A stretch of DNA of 64,000 nucleotides, from contig NZ_CP066356.1 in NCBI RefSeq assembly GCF_023278185.1, positions 4,890,001 to 4,954,000 of the forward strand, read 5' to 3'. The position numbers and the translations under genes were made by a program. This stretch comes from Bradyrhizobium elkanii USDA 76. Its GTDB lineage: Bacteria; Pseudomonadota; Alphaproteobacteria; Rhizobiales; Xanthobacteraceae. The notes beneath the pieces are model-generated. The model searched no databases. It worked only from the letters and a program-made list of their open reading frames with translations, and had not been told where the DNA came from. Shown here piece after piece: positions 1 through 8,474 of this stretch. Numbering within the stretch: position 1 is the first letter of the stretch; each line of letters starts with the position of its first letter.

Positions 1-1000
1 CGTTGGCCTGGCCGCCGAGCTTGCCTTCGGTGCCGACCTCGCGCGCCACGCGCGTCACTTCCGACGCGAAGGCGTTGAGCTGGTCGACCATGGTGTTGAG
101 CGTTTCCTTCAGCTGAAGGATCTCGCCCGACACGTTGACCGTGATCTTCTTCGAGAGGTCGCCGCCGGCGATCGCGGTCGCGACGTCGGCGATGTTGCGG
201 ACCTGCGCGGTCAGGTTCGACGCCATGAAGTTGACGTTGTCGGTCAGGTCCTTCCAGGTGCCGGCAACGCCGGGCACCTGGGCCTGGCCGCCGAGCTTGC
301 CTTCGGTGCCGACCTCGCGCGCTACGCGCGTCACTTCCGACGCGAACGAGTTGAGCTGGTCCACCATCGTGTTGATGGTGTCCTTCAGCTCCAAAATCTC
401 GCCGCTGACGTCGACCGTGATCTTGCGCGACAGGTCGCCGCGCGCCACGGCCGTGGTCACGTTGGCGATGTTGCGCACCTGGGCGGTCAGGTTGCCGCAC
501 ATCGCGTTCACGGAGTCGGTGAGGTCCTTCCAGGTGCCGGCGACGCCGGGCACGATCGCCTGGCCGCCGAGCTTGCCGTCGGTGCCGACCTCGCGCGCCA
601 CGCGCGTCACTTCCGACGCGAACGAACGCAGCTGGTCGACCATCGTGTTGATGGCTTCCTTCAGCTGCAGGATCTCGCCGCGAACGTCGACCGTGATCTT
701 CTTGGACAAGTCGCCGTTGGCGACCGCGATCGTCACCTCGGCGATGTTGCGGACCTGGCCGGTCAGGTTGTTGGCCATCGAGTTGACGCTCTCGGTCAGG
801 TCCTTCCAGACGCCGGTCACTTCCGGCACCTGGGCCTGGCCGCCGAGCTTGCCCTCGGTGCCGACTTCGCGCGCCACGCGCGTGACCTCCGAGGTGAACA
901 CCGAGAGCTGCTTGATCATCGTGTTGACGATGTTCGCCGACTGCAGGAATTCGCCGCGCAGCGGCCGGCCCTCGACGTCGAGTTGCACGGTCTGCAGCAG
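1..1000 (-). repeat. 276-bp in-frame tandem repeats encoding HAMP modules
   Basis: The same block recurs with an exact period of 276 bp: the string CCGAGC at the start of each conserved block sits at 15, 291, 567 and 843. Each unit codes for 92 residues. The units are very similar over their conserved halves, with a more divergent first unit near 843-1000. Confidence 0.9.
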
Positions 1001-1399
1001 GTCGCCCTGCGCCACCGCGGCGACCGCGCGGGTGACTTCGCGGGTCGGCCACAGCAGATCGTCGATCAGCGTGTTGACCGAACTCTCCATATCGGCCCAG
1101 GCGCCGCTGGCGAGGCCGAAATTGACGCGCTGGCGGGTCTGTCCCTCGCGGCCGACGACCTGGCCGACGCGCGCCAATTGCTGCGCCATGCGCTCGTTGG
1201 CGGCTGCGATTTCGTTGAAGGCGTCCGCGATCTTGCCGTCGATGCCGAGATAGTCGCCGCGCATCCGAACCGAGAAGTCGCCGGCGCGCATCGCCTGCAG
1301 CGATTGCAGCAGGTCGTGCGAGGAATCGAGGCTTCCGTTGGATGATTGGGCGTGGCGTGTATCAGCACGGGGACGAGGCGGCGAACCGAGATCGGTCAT
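1..1399 (-). CDS. Poly-HAMP sensor histidine kinase, N-terminal part (cut by window start)
   Basis: Reading leftward from ATG at 1399, the frame stays open to the window edge (466 codons), so the C-terminus is missing. After about 25 linker residues the protein is a tandem array of HAMP-type modules of 92 residues, each carrying variants of [29 protein letters not shown] and [19 protein letters not shown]. No transmembrane segment or signal peptide precedes the array, so it is probably cytoplasmic. Poly-HAMP arrays of this kind are known from bacterial hybrid kinases and from fungal group III (Nik1/Os-1) kinases, where they sense osmotic or fungicide stress. The kinase and receiver modules expected beyond the edge cannot be seen. 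It is divergent from the hybrid kinase at 1675. An ORF on the plus strand here is only the shadow of the repeats. Confidence 0.9.
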   Translation of the reverse strand, partial: MTDLGSPPRPRADTRHAQSSNGSLDSSHDLLQSLQAMRAGDFSVRMRGDYLGIDGKIADAFNEIAAANERMAQQLARVGQVVGREGQTRQRVNFGLASGAWADMESSVNTLIDDLLWPTREVTRAVAAVAQGDLLQTVQLDVEGRPLRGEFLQSANIVNTMIKQLSVFTSEVTRVAREVGTEGKLGGQAQVPEVTGVWKDLTESVNSMANNLTGQVRNIAEVTIAVANGDLSKKITVDVRGEILQLKEAINTMVDQLRSFASEVTRVAREVGTDGKLGGQAIVPGVAGTWKDLTDSVNAMCGNLTAQVRNIANVTTAVARGDLSRKITVDVSGEILELKDTINTMVDQLNSFASEVTRVAREVGTEGKLGGQAQVPGVAGTWKDLTDNVNFMASNLTAQVRNIADVATAIAGGDLSKKITVNVSGEILQLKETLNTMVDQLNAFASEVTRVAREVGTEGKLGGQAN

Positions 1400-1674
1400 G
1401 TAATTTCCCCTACGCGCTGGCCGCGAATCCAGAGACTCGGAAAGGCCAGTGCGACCATAAGAATGACTGCCCTTGATCTATTCAAGCGGGAAAACGCCAA
1501 AGCCGCAATTTCTGACGCAAACCGAGTACCTTAATCGCGACTGGAACCAAAAGTTCCAACCGCCGGCGGGACTTTTCTGAAGGCCGACCCAAGCCGGTCG
1601 GATTACCCCGCGATCCTCGTGTCCGCATGGAACATTGGCTTCCCCCGCGCGTTTCGGCGGGGGCAGGATCGGTG

Positions 1675-3663
1675 ATGGTTAAGAAATCAGAACAGCTCGA
1701 ACGGGGAATCGTTGCGAGCCGGCGCGATTTTCGGCCGCCGGCTGGCGGCGTGGTCGACTACGCCATTTGCATGCTCGCGCCCGATGGACGGGTGATCAAC
1801 TGGAACAAGGGTGCTGAGCGCATCACCGGCTATCCGGCCAAGGCGATCCTCGGCAAGCACTTCTCGGTCTTCTATCCTGCCGAAGACCGCGCATCCGGCG
1901 TTCCGGCGAAAGCGCTGCAGATGGCGCGGAAGGAAAAGCACTCAGCGGCCGAAGGCTGGTGTCTCCGCAAGGACGGATCGCAATTCTACGCCGCTGTGGT
2001 CATCGATCCGATCCATGAGAAGCGCAAGCTCGTCGGCTACGTGATGGTCATCCGCGACATCGCCGAGCGGCATCGGGCGCGCGCGGATCTCGAGGCCAGC
2101 GAAAGCCAGTTCCGTCTGCTGGTGAGCAATGTCACCGACTATGCGCTCTACATGCTGACGCCGGCCGGCATCGTCGCCAATTGGAACGCCGGCGGCGAGC
2201 GCATCAAGGGCTATTCGCCCGGCGAGATCATCGGCCAGAACTTCGCGCGGTTCTATACGCCGGCCGACCAGGCCGCCGGCAAGCCGGCCCGCGCACTCAA
2301 GATCGCGCAAGAGACCGGGCACTATGAGGAGGAAGGCTGGCGAGTCCGCAAGGACGGTTCGTTCTTCTGGGCGAGCGTCGTGATCGATCCGATCCGCGAC
2401 AGCGACGGCAGCCTGGTCGGCTTCGCCAAGATCACCCGGGACATTTCCGAGCGGCGCGACGCGCAACAGAGGCTCGAACAGGTGCAGCGTCAGCTGGCGG
2501 AATCGCAGAAGATGGATGCGCTGGGTCAGTTGACGGGCGGAGTCGCGCACGACTTCAACAACCTGCTGATGATCATCTCCGGCAATCTGCACCGGATCAA
2601 GCGCGAGGTAACGAGCGAACGGGGCAGGCTTGCACTCGGCGCGATCGAAACCGCATCCGAGCGTGCCGCATCCCTGACCAGGCAGCTCCTCACCTTCGCG
2701 CGTCGGCAAAGCGTCAATCCGCAGATCATCAACGTCGCTGACAGGATCGCCGCGGTGCGCGAGGTCCTGACCAGCGCGCTTGGCGGCGCGATCAAGCTGA
2801 ACATGGAGATCAGAGCGGATCTCTGGCCGATCTTCGTCGATCCGACAGAATTCGAGACCGCGCTGATCAACCTCGTGGTCAATGCGCGGGATGCGATGGC
2901 CGGCGGCGGCAAGCTGACCATCGAGGCGCGCAATGTCCCGGAAGCCGCCCAGGTGGTCGTCAGCGTTACCGACACCGGCGAAGGCATTCCCGACGATGTC
3001 ATGAACAGGGTCTTTGATCCCTTCTTCACCACCAAGCCGGTCGGCAAAGGGACCGGCCTTGGGCTGTCCCAGGTTCATGGCTTCGCGCACCAGGCGGATG
3101 GCCGGGTCGAGATTACAAGCGCGCTCGGCAAGGGCACGACGGTCAGCATCTATCTCCCGCGGGGGACCGCGCCCGCACAGCGCACGGCTACGGGGCACCG
3201 CGCGCCCGGCTCGGCCACGATCCTGCTGATCGAGGACAATCCTGCCGTCGCCGATGCGAGCACGGGCCTGCTCGAACAGCTCGGCTACACCGTGCGCTGG
3301 GCCTCGAACGCGGAGGCAGCCTTGTCGGAAATCGACGCCAACGGGATCGATGTGGTGTTCAGCGACATCGTCATGCCCGGCAGGATTGATGGACTGAAGC
3401 TGGCGCGCACGATCCGGGACAGAAAGCCCGAGCTGCCGATCCTGCTGACGACAGGCTACAGCGAGAGCGCGCGCGACGTGAGGTCCGACTTTCCGGTGCT
3501 GCGCAAGCCGTACCACATCCACGACCTCAGCCGCGAACTCGCGAAGTTGACGGGGCATGGGGTCGACAGCGCGACGAGCGGCCCGTCCGCCGACGCTTCG
3601 GGCGAGTTCGATGCCATCGCGCGTGACGTCGCGGCCAGACCAAAGGCGAAAGCCCGCTCCTAG
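1675..3663 (+). CDS. PAS-PAS hybrid sensor histidine kinase with receiver domain
   Basis: A 662-residue soluble kinase: PAS 1 at about residues 25-140, PAS 2 at 148-265, a dimerisation/phosphoacceptor region with His292 in GGVAHDFNNLL, an HATPase domain (N box LVVNARDAM, G boxes DTGEGIP and GKGTGLGLS) to about 495, and a C-terminal receiver with Asp564 in VFSDIVMPG and Lys in LRKPY. The HDFNNLL box is usual for HPK4-type kinases. No membrane segment is seen, so the PAS domains probably sense an internal signal or bind a cofactor; the ligand is unknown. The start at 1675 is chosen because GGGGCAGG lies just upstream; an in-frame ATG at 1627 would add 16 residues. It is divergent from the poly-HAMP kinase. 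Confidence 0.9.
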   Translation: MVKKSEQLERGIVASRRDFRPPAGGVVDYAICMLAPDGRVINWNKGAERITGYPAKAILGKHFSVFYPAEDRASGVPAKALQMARKEKHSAAEGWCLRKDGSQFYAAVVIDPIHEKRKLVGYVMVIRDIAERHRARADLEASESQFRLLVSNVTDYALYMLTPAGIVANWNAGGERIKGYSPGEIIGQNFARFYTPADQAAGKPARALKIAQETGHYEEEGWRVRKDGSFFWASVVIDPIRDSDGSLVGFAKITRDISERRDAQQRLEQVQRQLAESQKMDALGQLTGGVAHDFNNLLMIISGNLHRIKREVTSERGRLALGAIETASERAASLTRQLLTFARRQSVNPQIINVADRIAAVREVLTSALGGAIKLNMEIRADLWPIFVDPTEFETALINLVVNARDAMAGGGKLTIEARNVPEAAQVVVSVTDTGEGIPDDVMNRVFDPFFTTKPVGKGTGLGLSQVHGFAHQADGRVEITSALGKGTTVSIYLPRGTAPAQRTATGHRAPGSATILLIEDNPAVADASTGLLEQLGYTVRWASNAEAALSEIDANGIDVVFSDIVMPGRIDGLKLARTIRDRKPELPILLTTGYSESARDVRSDFPVLRKPYHIHDLSRELAKLTGHGVDSATSGPSADASGEFDAIARDVAARPKAKARS

Positions 3664-3675
3664 TTCAAATGGAAG

Positions 3676-3810
3676 GGCTAAAGCATGATCCGGAAAAGTG
3701 CGAAGCGGTTTTCCCTCGCGACAAACGCGGGACGCGTTTGCGCGGAGATCATGCTCAAACAAGGAGCTAAAGCGCGATGATGGTTCAACCTGATCTCATC
3801 ACGCTTTAGC
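3676..3810. repeat. Compound palindromic intergenic repeat, copy 1
   Basis: Two nested inverted repeats lie side by side. The first has arms AGCATGATC (3682-3690) and GATCATGCT (3747-3755) around an internal AAACGCG/CGCGTTT pairing. The second has 15-bp arms, GCTAAAGCGCGATGA (3766-3780) and TCATCACGCTTTAGC (3796-3810), with one mismatch. The first half recurs at 37561-37632. The right arm supplies the stop codon of the small gene at 3806-3988. Confidence 0.8.
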
Positions 3811-3988
3811 GTTCCGCCGGCCAGCTTCGCCGCACCAATTGCACCCGCTCGATGCGGCTGCATTGCTCGCAGCGGTACTGAAGGATATCCCTGCCCTCGC
3901 TACCCGGATGGCTGCTCTCGAGCCGCATCGTCCTGATGCAGCTGATGCAGGAGATCAGCGTCAGCAGCGGACTGCGATCGTCATTCAT
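3806..3988 (-). CDS. Small protein with paired CxxC motifs (putative zinc ribbon)
   Basis: A 60-residue frame starting at ATG 3988 with two Cys pairs, SCISC near residue 14 and RCEQC near residue 40, the spacing of a small zinc ribbon. The tail is basic (ERVQLVRRSW). The protein family is not recognised with certainty; similar short CxxC proteins are common in Bradyrhizobium. In-frame ATG codons further upstream (4024 and beyond) would extend it, but that stretch looks low in conservation value. No strong ribosome binding site is visible. The TAA stop lies inside the palindromic repeat at 3766-3810, so the message probably ends in that hairpin. Confidence 0.55.
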   Translation of the reverse strand: MNDDRSPLLTLISCISCIRTMRLESSHPGSEGRDILQYRCEQCSRIERVQLVRRSWPAER

Positions 3989-4157
3989 CGATGCCCGCGG
4001 TGGCGCGGTCGGATCGGCGATCATGGCGCTGGGCGATGCTATCGTGTTGGCTCTCACCACAAGAAAATGCAGATCCTGCGGCTCGGGTTCCAGCCTTGAA
4101 ACCTGATTTGGGCCTGAGCCGGTGTTCGAGGCTCCCTTCTTTGGTCGAACGGCCCGA

Positions 4158-4466
4158 TCACACCCGAGCGTTGCTGTGACTGGCCCCGGGCTTCTTCGCC
4201 TTGTCCACCTTGACCTTCGCACCGGCGCGATCCTCGAAGCTCCGGCTGAGCCGCTCGCGTACCGTGGGGAGACGCTCGCCGCCGCCGGCGGCCTTCCACC
4301 GGACGATGAGCTCGGCCACTTCGGCTCGCATCGCCATCAGCCGGTACGACGCTTCACTGCAATCGAGGTCGCGGTTGACCTGATCCCGGATCGACGCCTC
4401 GATCAGGGTCATCTCAGCTCGCAATGTGCTGATCTTACGCCGAATTTCATTGATTTTGTTGTCCAT
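4158..4466 (-). CDS. Small coiled-coil protein of unknown function behind a LexA-box promoter
   Basis: A 102-residue protein. Residues 1-60 are charged and helical (MDNKINEIRRKISTLRAEM) and look like a coiled coil; the last 35 residues are Lys/Arg-rich and probably disordered. I do not recognise the family. ATG 4466 has no Shine-Dalgarno sequence. Instead a good sigma70-type promoter ends six bases upstream, so transcription should begin at or next to the A of the start codon, giving a leaderless message. A GAAC-N7-GAAC LexA box covers the promoter spacer, so the gene is probably part of the SOS response. The basic tail would suit nucleic-acid binding, but that is a guess. Confidence 0.65.
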   Translation of the reverse strand: MDNKINEIRRKISTLRAEMTLIEASIRDQVNRDLDCSEASYRLMAMRAEVAELIVRWKAAGGGERLPTVRERLSRSFEDRAGAKVKVDKAKKPGASHSNARV

Positions 4467-4471
4467 GGCGT

Positions 4472-4500
4472 TTTAGAACAAAAATAGAACATATTGTCAA
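4472..4500 (-). promoter_or_regulatory. Sigma70-type promoter overlapped by a LexA (SOS) box
   Basis: On the minus strand TTGACA (4500-4495) and TCTAAA (4477-4472) are separated by 17 bases. Within the spacer and -10 lies GTTC-TATTTTT-GTTC (4490-4476), an exact match to the alphaproteobacterial LexA operator GTTC-N7-GTTC. Repressor bound there would block this promoter. The plus-strand DUF3072 gene starts 28 bp from the promoter on the other side and might be affected too. Confidence 0.7.
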
Positions 4501-4527
4501 GTCACGATCCAGCAAACGAGGCAAGCA

Positions 4528-4728
4528 ATGAGCGTGGCAGCGGTAAGATATGGTGGGGTTGCTGAGCGCCTTGGCGGGCTGATGACCCGTGCCCAGGCGC
4601 TGCGCTTGAGGAGCCTTGCCGAGGAGGCCTATCAGCCGAACCAGTACGCGCGCGACCTGACGTCCGAGGAAGCCGAACGGCGCATCGATGCGCTGAAGGC
4701 GGAGATCGCGCTGGCGGATTCTTTCTGA
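4528..4728 (+). CDS. DUF3072-like small protein
   Basis: A 66-residue protein whose C-terminal two thirds, from MTRAQALRLRSLAEEAYQPN to AERRIDALKAEI, matches the pattern I associate with DUF3072: a short helix with a TxxQA start, an acidic turn and a final RIDxLKAEI helix. The function of the family is unknown. GAGGC lies nine bases before ATG 4528; an internal ATG at MTRAQA is an alternative start. It is divergent from the LexA-box gene, with the operator between them, so shared DNA-damage control is possible but not shown. Confidence 0.65.
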   Translation: MSVAAVRYGGVAERLGGLMTRAQALRLRSLAEEAYQPNQYARDLTSEEAERRIDALKAEIALADSF

Positions 4729-4846
4729 ACCGTCCGCCCCAACCGGGCCGGACGTCCCCTTAAGGCTTTGATATAGCGGCGCAGCTAGGTCTGTTCCTGT
4801 TATTGCTGCGTTGTCCTATTGCTGCTTGGTCCTGGGGGAGCCTGAC

Positions 4847-5101
4847 GTGCTGGAGCTGGAGAAGCGGTCGCCGCTTGCGTTCCCGATTACGCTGAAGGAC
4901 GGGCGAACGCTCGCAACGGTTGGCGACGCTGCGGACTACCTGTCCGCGCTGAACCTGGATCAGCGTGAGCGCGGCTACTGGAAGACGGCGATCATGATGT
5001 TCAACAACGCCATGCGCGAGCCGGGTTATCTGAAGATCGCAACCATGAACCTCCGGTCCGCGCTCGTGTACGACCGCCTGGTCGACGACGTTGGCTCCTG
5101 A
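4847..5101 (+). CDS. DUF982-like small protein
   Basis: An 84-residue protein from GTG 4847, chosen because GGGGGAG lies seven bases upstream; the longer TTG start at 4811 has no such site. The core, LKDGRTLATVGDAADYLSAL followed by a Trp-containing helix and a helix ending in NLRSAL, fits the DUF982 pattern common in rhizobia: a short beta hairpin, then two helices. Function is unknown. A homologous gene lies 170 bp away in convergent orientation (5274-5531), sharing TLATVG and a following aromatic-Leu/Ile-Ser motif, so this looks like an old local duplication. No membrane segment or signal is present. Confidence 0.6.
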   Translation: MLELEKRSPLAFPITLKDGRTLATVGDAADYLSALNLDQRERGYWKTAIMMFNNAMREPGYLKIATMNLRSALVYDRLVDDVGS

Positions 5102-5227
5102 TTGTGGTGCGGCGGCTACAGCCGAATCGACTGATGTTGCGTAAGGCCCTGTTCGTTATGGCCGCAAACAAGGTAACGGCGGTACACGCGACGGCCGGGC
5201 GCGCAATGCACTTCAGCCGTACTCTCG

Positions 5228-5272
5228 GGCCGCCTTGGAGGGCCAAGGGAACACCAGGGCGGCCCATTTCTT
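5228..5272 (+). terminator. Putative intrinsic terminator after the first DUF982-like gene
   Basis: GGGCCGCC (5228-5235) pairs with GGCGGCCC (5259-5266) and is followed by ATTTCTTTTC. The loop is long (23 bases). It ends two bases from the stop codon of the convergent DUF982-like gene. Confidence 0.5.
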
Positions 5273-5273
5273 T

Positions 5274-5531
5274 TCAAAGCAATTTCGCGCGGACGAACAG
5301 CATCCGCAACGCGTTGGTCGCTTGCACTGTCAGCATGGCGTTCCCGGCCGCTCTCTCGAGCGCAACCAGCGCCTCGTCATGCAGCGAGCGGAACTCCATC
5401 CATTCGACGGCGCTGAGATTGCTGATGAAGCGATAGGCCTGGCCGACGGTCGCGAGCGTCACCGTCTCGCCGTTCAGCCGCACCTTGAACGTCGCCTTCA
5501 GCGGCGTGTCGGATTTGGATACGTCACCCAT
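5274..5531 (-). CDS. DUF982-like small protein, paralogue
   Basis: An 85-residue protein starting at ATG 5531. It repeats the pattern of the neighbour at 4847-5101: beta-strand FKVRLNGETVTLATVG, an aromatic residue, a Leu/Ser turn, then two helices ending in ALRMLFVRAKLL. DUF982 proteins have no assigned biochemical role. The site upstream of ATG is C-rich with no clear ribosome binding site. It is divergent from the helicase at 5644, so the 110 bp between them hold both promoters. Confidence 0.6.
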   Translation of the reverse strand: MGDVSKSDTPLKATFKVRLNGETVTLATVGQAYRFISNLSAVEWMEFRSLHDEALVALERAAGNAMLTVQATNALRMLFVRAKLL

Positions 5532-5643
5532 GGCGGGGTTGTGCGCCGCGCTGCGTTAATGTCAATCTAATTTCTCTGCATCCGCCTCGGTGCGTCGGCC
5601 CCAATGAATCGCAATGTCTGTTAGCGTTTCGTGGGGGTGATTC

Positions 5644-7713
5644 GTGACTGATCTTGCCAACACAGCCTATCTCGATGCGCTCAATGCCGAGCAGCGCCGT
5701 GCTGTCGAGCACGGGGTCGGCAAGGATTGCATCGTCGGCGCGCCGCTGTTGGTGATCGCGGGCGCGGGGTCCGGCAAGACCAACACGCTCGCCCATCGCG
5801 TCGCGCATCTGATCGTCGCCGGCGCCGATGCGCGCCGTATCCTGTTGATGACCTTTTCGCGGCGCGCCGCCGCCGAGATGGCCGGCCGCGTCGAGCGCAT
5901 TGCGCGCCGCGTGCTCGGCGATCGCGCCTCGGTCATGACCGATGCGCTGAGCTGGGCCGGCACGTTCCACGGCATCGGCGCGCGGCTGCTGCGCGAATTC
6001 GCCGAGCGTATCGGCCTCGACCCGGCCTTCACGATCCATGACCGTGAGGATTCCGCCGACCTGATCAATCTGGTCCGCCACGACCTCGGTTTCTCCCGCA
6101 CCGAAAGCCGGTTCCCCACCAAGGGCACCTGCCTTGCGATCTATTCGCGCTGCGTGAACGCGGAGATGCCGATCGAGGCCGTGCTCGGCCAGTTCTTCCC
6201 GTGGTGCTCCGGCTGGGCCAGTGAATTGAAACAGCTGTTCGGCGCCTATGTCGAAGCCAAGCAGCGGCAGAACGTGCTCGATTACGACGACCTCCTGCTC
6301 TACTGGGCGCAGATGGTGACGGACGCCGCGCTGGCCGAGGAGATCGGCGGCCGCTTCGACCATGTGATGGTCGACGAATATCAGGACACCAACCGCCTGC
6401 AGTCCTCGATCCTGCTCGCACTCAAGCCCACAGGACGCGGGCTCACCGTGGTCGGCGACGACGCGCAGTCGATCTATTCGTTCCGCGCCGCCACCGTGCG
6501 CAATATCCTCGACTTCCCGGCCCAGTTCAGCCCGGCCGCCGAGATCGTCACGCTCGACCGCAACTATCGCTCGACACAGCCGATCCTCTCGGCCGCCAAT
6601 GGCGTGATCTCGCTCGCCAAGGAACGCTTCACCAAGAACCTGTGGACCGACCGGACCTCGACGCGCAAGCCGCTGCTCGTCACGATCCGCGACGAGGCCG
6701 ATCAGGCCCGTTACATCGTCGAGCAGGTGCTGGCCAATCGCGAGGAAGGCACCCTGCTGAAGCACCAGGCGGTGCTGTTCCGCACCTCCTCGCACAGCGG
6801 GCCGCTGGAGGTCGAACTGACCCGCCGCAACATTCCGTTCGTGAAATTCGGCGGCCTCAAATTCCTCGACGCCGCGCATGTCAAGGACATGCTGGCGCTG
6901 CTGCGCTTCGCCGCCAATCCACGCGACCGGGTTGCAGGTTTTCGCATCCTGCATCTGTTGCCCGGCGTCGGCCCGGCCTCGGCGCAGCGGGTGCTCGACC
7001 GCATGACCGAGGCCGCCGATCCGATTGCTGCGCTCGTCGCGCTGCCCGCTCCGCCCCGCGCCGGTGCGGACTGGCGGCTGTTCGTGGAGGCCATCGAGAA
7101 CCTCCGCTACTCGGAATGGCCCGTCGACATCGAACGCGCCCGCCTCTGGTACGAACCGCATCTCGATCGCATCCACGAGGACAGCGAGGTGCGCCGCGCC
7201 GATCTCATTCAGCTCGAGCAGATCGCCGCCGGCTACCCGTCACGCGAACGTTTTCTTACCGAACTCACGCTCGATCCTCCCGATGCGACCAGCGACCAGG
7301 CTGGCGTGCCGCTGCTCGATGAGGATTATCTGATCCTGTCGACGATCCATTCCGCCAAGGGGCAGGAATGGAAATCCGTCTATGTGCTCAATGTCGTCGA
7401 CGGCTGTATGCCCTCCGACCTCGGCGCCGGCACGTCGGCCGAACTCGAGGAGGAGCGCCGCCTGCTCTATGTCGCGATGACCCGCGCCAAGGACGATCTG
7501 CATCTGCTGGTTCCGCAGCGCTTCTTCGTTCACGGCCAGGCCGCCAAGGGCGACCGCCACATGTACGCCTCGCGCACCCGCTTCATCCCGGAACGACTGC
7601 TGCCGATGTTCGAGCGGACCACCTGGCCGCGCGCCGCGGCCGCGCAAGCATCCCCGGCCAACCGCGCGCCGCCGATCGACATCGGTGCCCGGATGCGCGG
7701 CATGTGGCGCTAA
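5644..7713 (+). CDS. UvrD/Rep-family ATP-dependent DNA helicase
   Basis: A 689-residue superfamily 1A helicase that would translocate 3'-5' on single-stranded DNA. Visible motifs in order: Q motif LNAEQRRAV (residue ~15), Walker A GAGSGKTN (~40), motif Ia LLMTFSRRAAAEM, motif II VDEYQDTN (~241), motif III GDDAQSIYSFRAA (~275), motif IV LDRNYRST, motif V STIHSAKGQEW (~565) and motif VI RRLLYVAMTRAKD (~610). Length is slightly short of UvrD or PcrA (about 720-780), and the C-terminal tail is Ala/Pro-rich. It starts at GTG 5644 after GGGGGTG. This is likely a secondary UvrD paralogue rather than the main repair helicase, since no mismatch or excision repair genes flank it. Confidence 0.9.
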   Translation: MTDLANTAYLDALNAEQRRAVEHGVGKDCIVGAPLLVIAGAGSGKTNTLAHRVAHLIVAGADARRILLMTFSRRAAAEMAGRVERIARRVLGDRASVMTDALSWAGTFHGIGARLLREFAERIGLDPAFTIHDREDSADLINLVRHDLGFSRTESRFPTKGTCLAIYSRCVNAEMPIEAVLGQFFPWCSGWASELKQLFGAYVEAKQRQNVLDYDDLLLYWAQMVTDAALAEEIGGRFDHVMVDEYQDTNRLQSSILLALKPTGRGLTVVGDDAQSIYSFRAATVRNILDFPAQFSPAAEIVTLDRNYRSTQPILSAANGVISLAKERFTKNLWTDRTSTRKPLLVTIRDEADQARYIVEQVLANREEGTLLKHQAVLFRTSSHSGPLEVELTRRNIPFVKFGGLKFLDAAHVKDMLALLRFAANPRDRVAGFRILHLLPGVGPASAQRVLDRMTEAADPIAALVALPAPPRAGADWRLFVEAIENLRYSEWPVDIERARLWYEPHLDRIHEDSEVRRADLIQLEQIAAGYPSRERFLTELTLDPPDATSDQAGVPLLDEDYLILSTIHSAKGQEWKSVYVLNVVDGCMPSDLGAGTSAELEEERRLLYVAMTRAKDDLHLLVPQRFFVHGQAAKGDRHMYASRTRFIPERLLPMFERTTWPRAAAAQASPANRAPPIDIGARMRGMWR

Positions 7714-8389
7714 TGGCGGCCCCGAACGATTCTTGATGGGGCCTGGAACGAACGTGACTAGCCCGCGTTGAGGCGCCGTTCGTAATCGGCAAACGACCAT
7801 CCCCGACGGCTTCGGCGCGCAGTTGCACGCTGGAGCCGTCTTTTTTGCGCCGCGTCAATTCACGCGAAAGCCAATTCACGCAGGAAACAATTCCGATGCC
7901 GATCTCGATGTCGCCGGCGCCGATCGCCCGCACCAGCGCGTCGTGCCTGTCGCGAAAGCTGCGCTGGATCTGGCGTGCCGCGAGCAAGGCCTGCACGGCA
8001 TGATCGTCGCGCCGCACCGGGAAATTGAAGATCGCGAACACGGCGTCGCCGATGGTCTTGTTGAGGATGCCGTCATAGCGCCAGATCGCGGCGGCGCAGT
8101 CGTCGTAGAACGCGTCGAGCAGCGAGGTCAGCCCGTCCTGCGCGATGGTCTGCGTCAGCGTGGTGTAGCCGCGCAGATCGGCGAACAGGATGGTGGCGTC
8201 GATGGTCACGGCGCGCGCCTTCATGATTTTCGAGAAGGCCATCTCGCAGATCGTGCATGTGTTCGGGTTCATGCGGCTCGGCCCGACGCCGAACAGACGA
8301 AACGGCGCCGACAAGGGGCCGCGCAACGGGATCGGCATATGCAGGTTTTGCCAGCAGCCAAGGCAGATCGTTGCGGGTTCCGGCGTCAT
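7583..8389 (-). pseudogene. Truncated class III adenylate/guanylate cyclase
   Basis: The first 165 or so codons encode a two-part cyclase: an N-terminal Cys-rich segment (CLGCWQNL and CTICEMAF, probably a zinc site), then the start of a class III catalytic domain with DATILFADLRGYT (first metal Asp) and GILNKTIGDAVFAIFNFPV (second metal Asp in the GD hairpin). At about 7888, right after EIGIGI, where the family continues with the substrate-binding HxG segment, the sequence changes to an unrelated tail. That tail holds AAAAAAG and runs antisense into the helicase gene to a stop at 7583. The transition-state Asn/Arg region is therefore absent. I read this as a broken gene. ATG 8389 follows AGGTGA; an upstream in-frame start is at 8437. 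Confidence 0.7.
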
Positions 8390-8474
8390 CGGCGGATCAC
8401 CTGCTGTTCCAGCAATGAACCCGGGTCCCCTTGGCACGCTGGTTCATGGGCGTCCCCAATCGAGATTGCCGCGC

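Noticed and set aside
135..1253. Long plus-strand ORF with tandem repeats
   Set aside because: It is the antisense shadow of the HAMP-coding repeats; the minus-strand frame is open, begins with ATG and has recognisable HAMP modules.
1942..3762. 606-codon minus-strand ORF
   Set aside because: Antisense to the PAS-PAS hybrid kinase; its translation is Arg/Ala/Asp-rich without motifs.
5524..7176. 550-codon minus-strand ORF
   Set aside because: Shadow of the UvrD-type helicase, which has all superfamily 1 motifs.
7745..7769. GGAAC-N16-CGTT, an exact match to the EcfG (general stress) promoter pattern on the plus strand
   Set aside because: About one such match is expected by chance in a window this size, and no plus-strand gene follows it.
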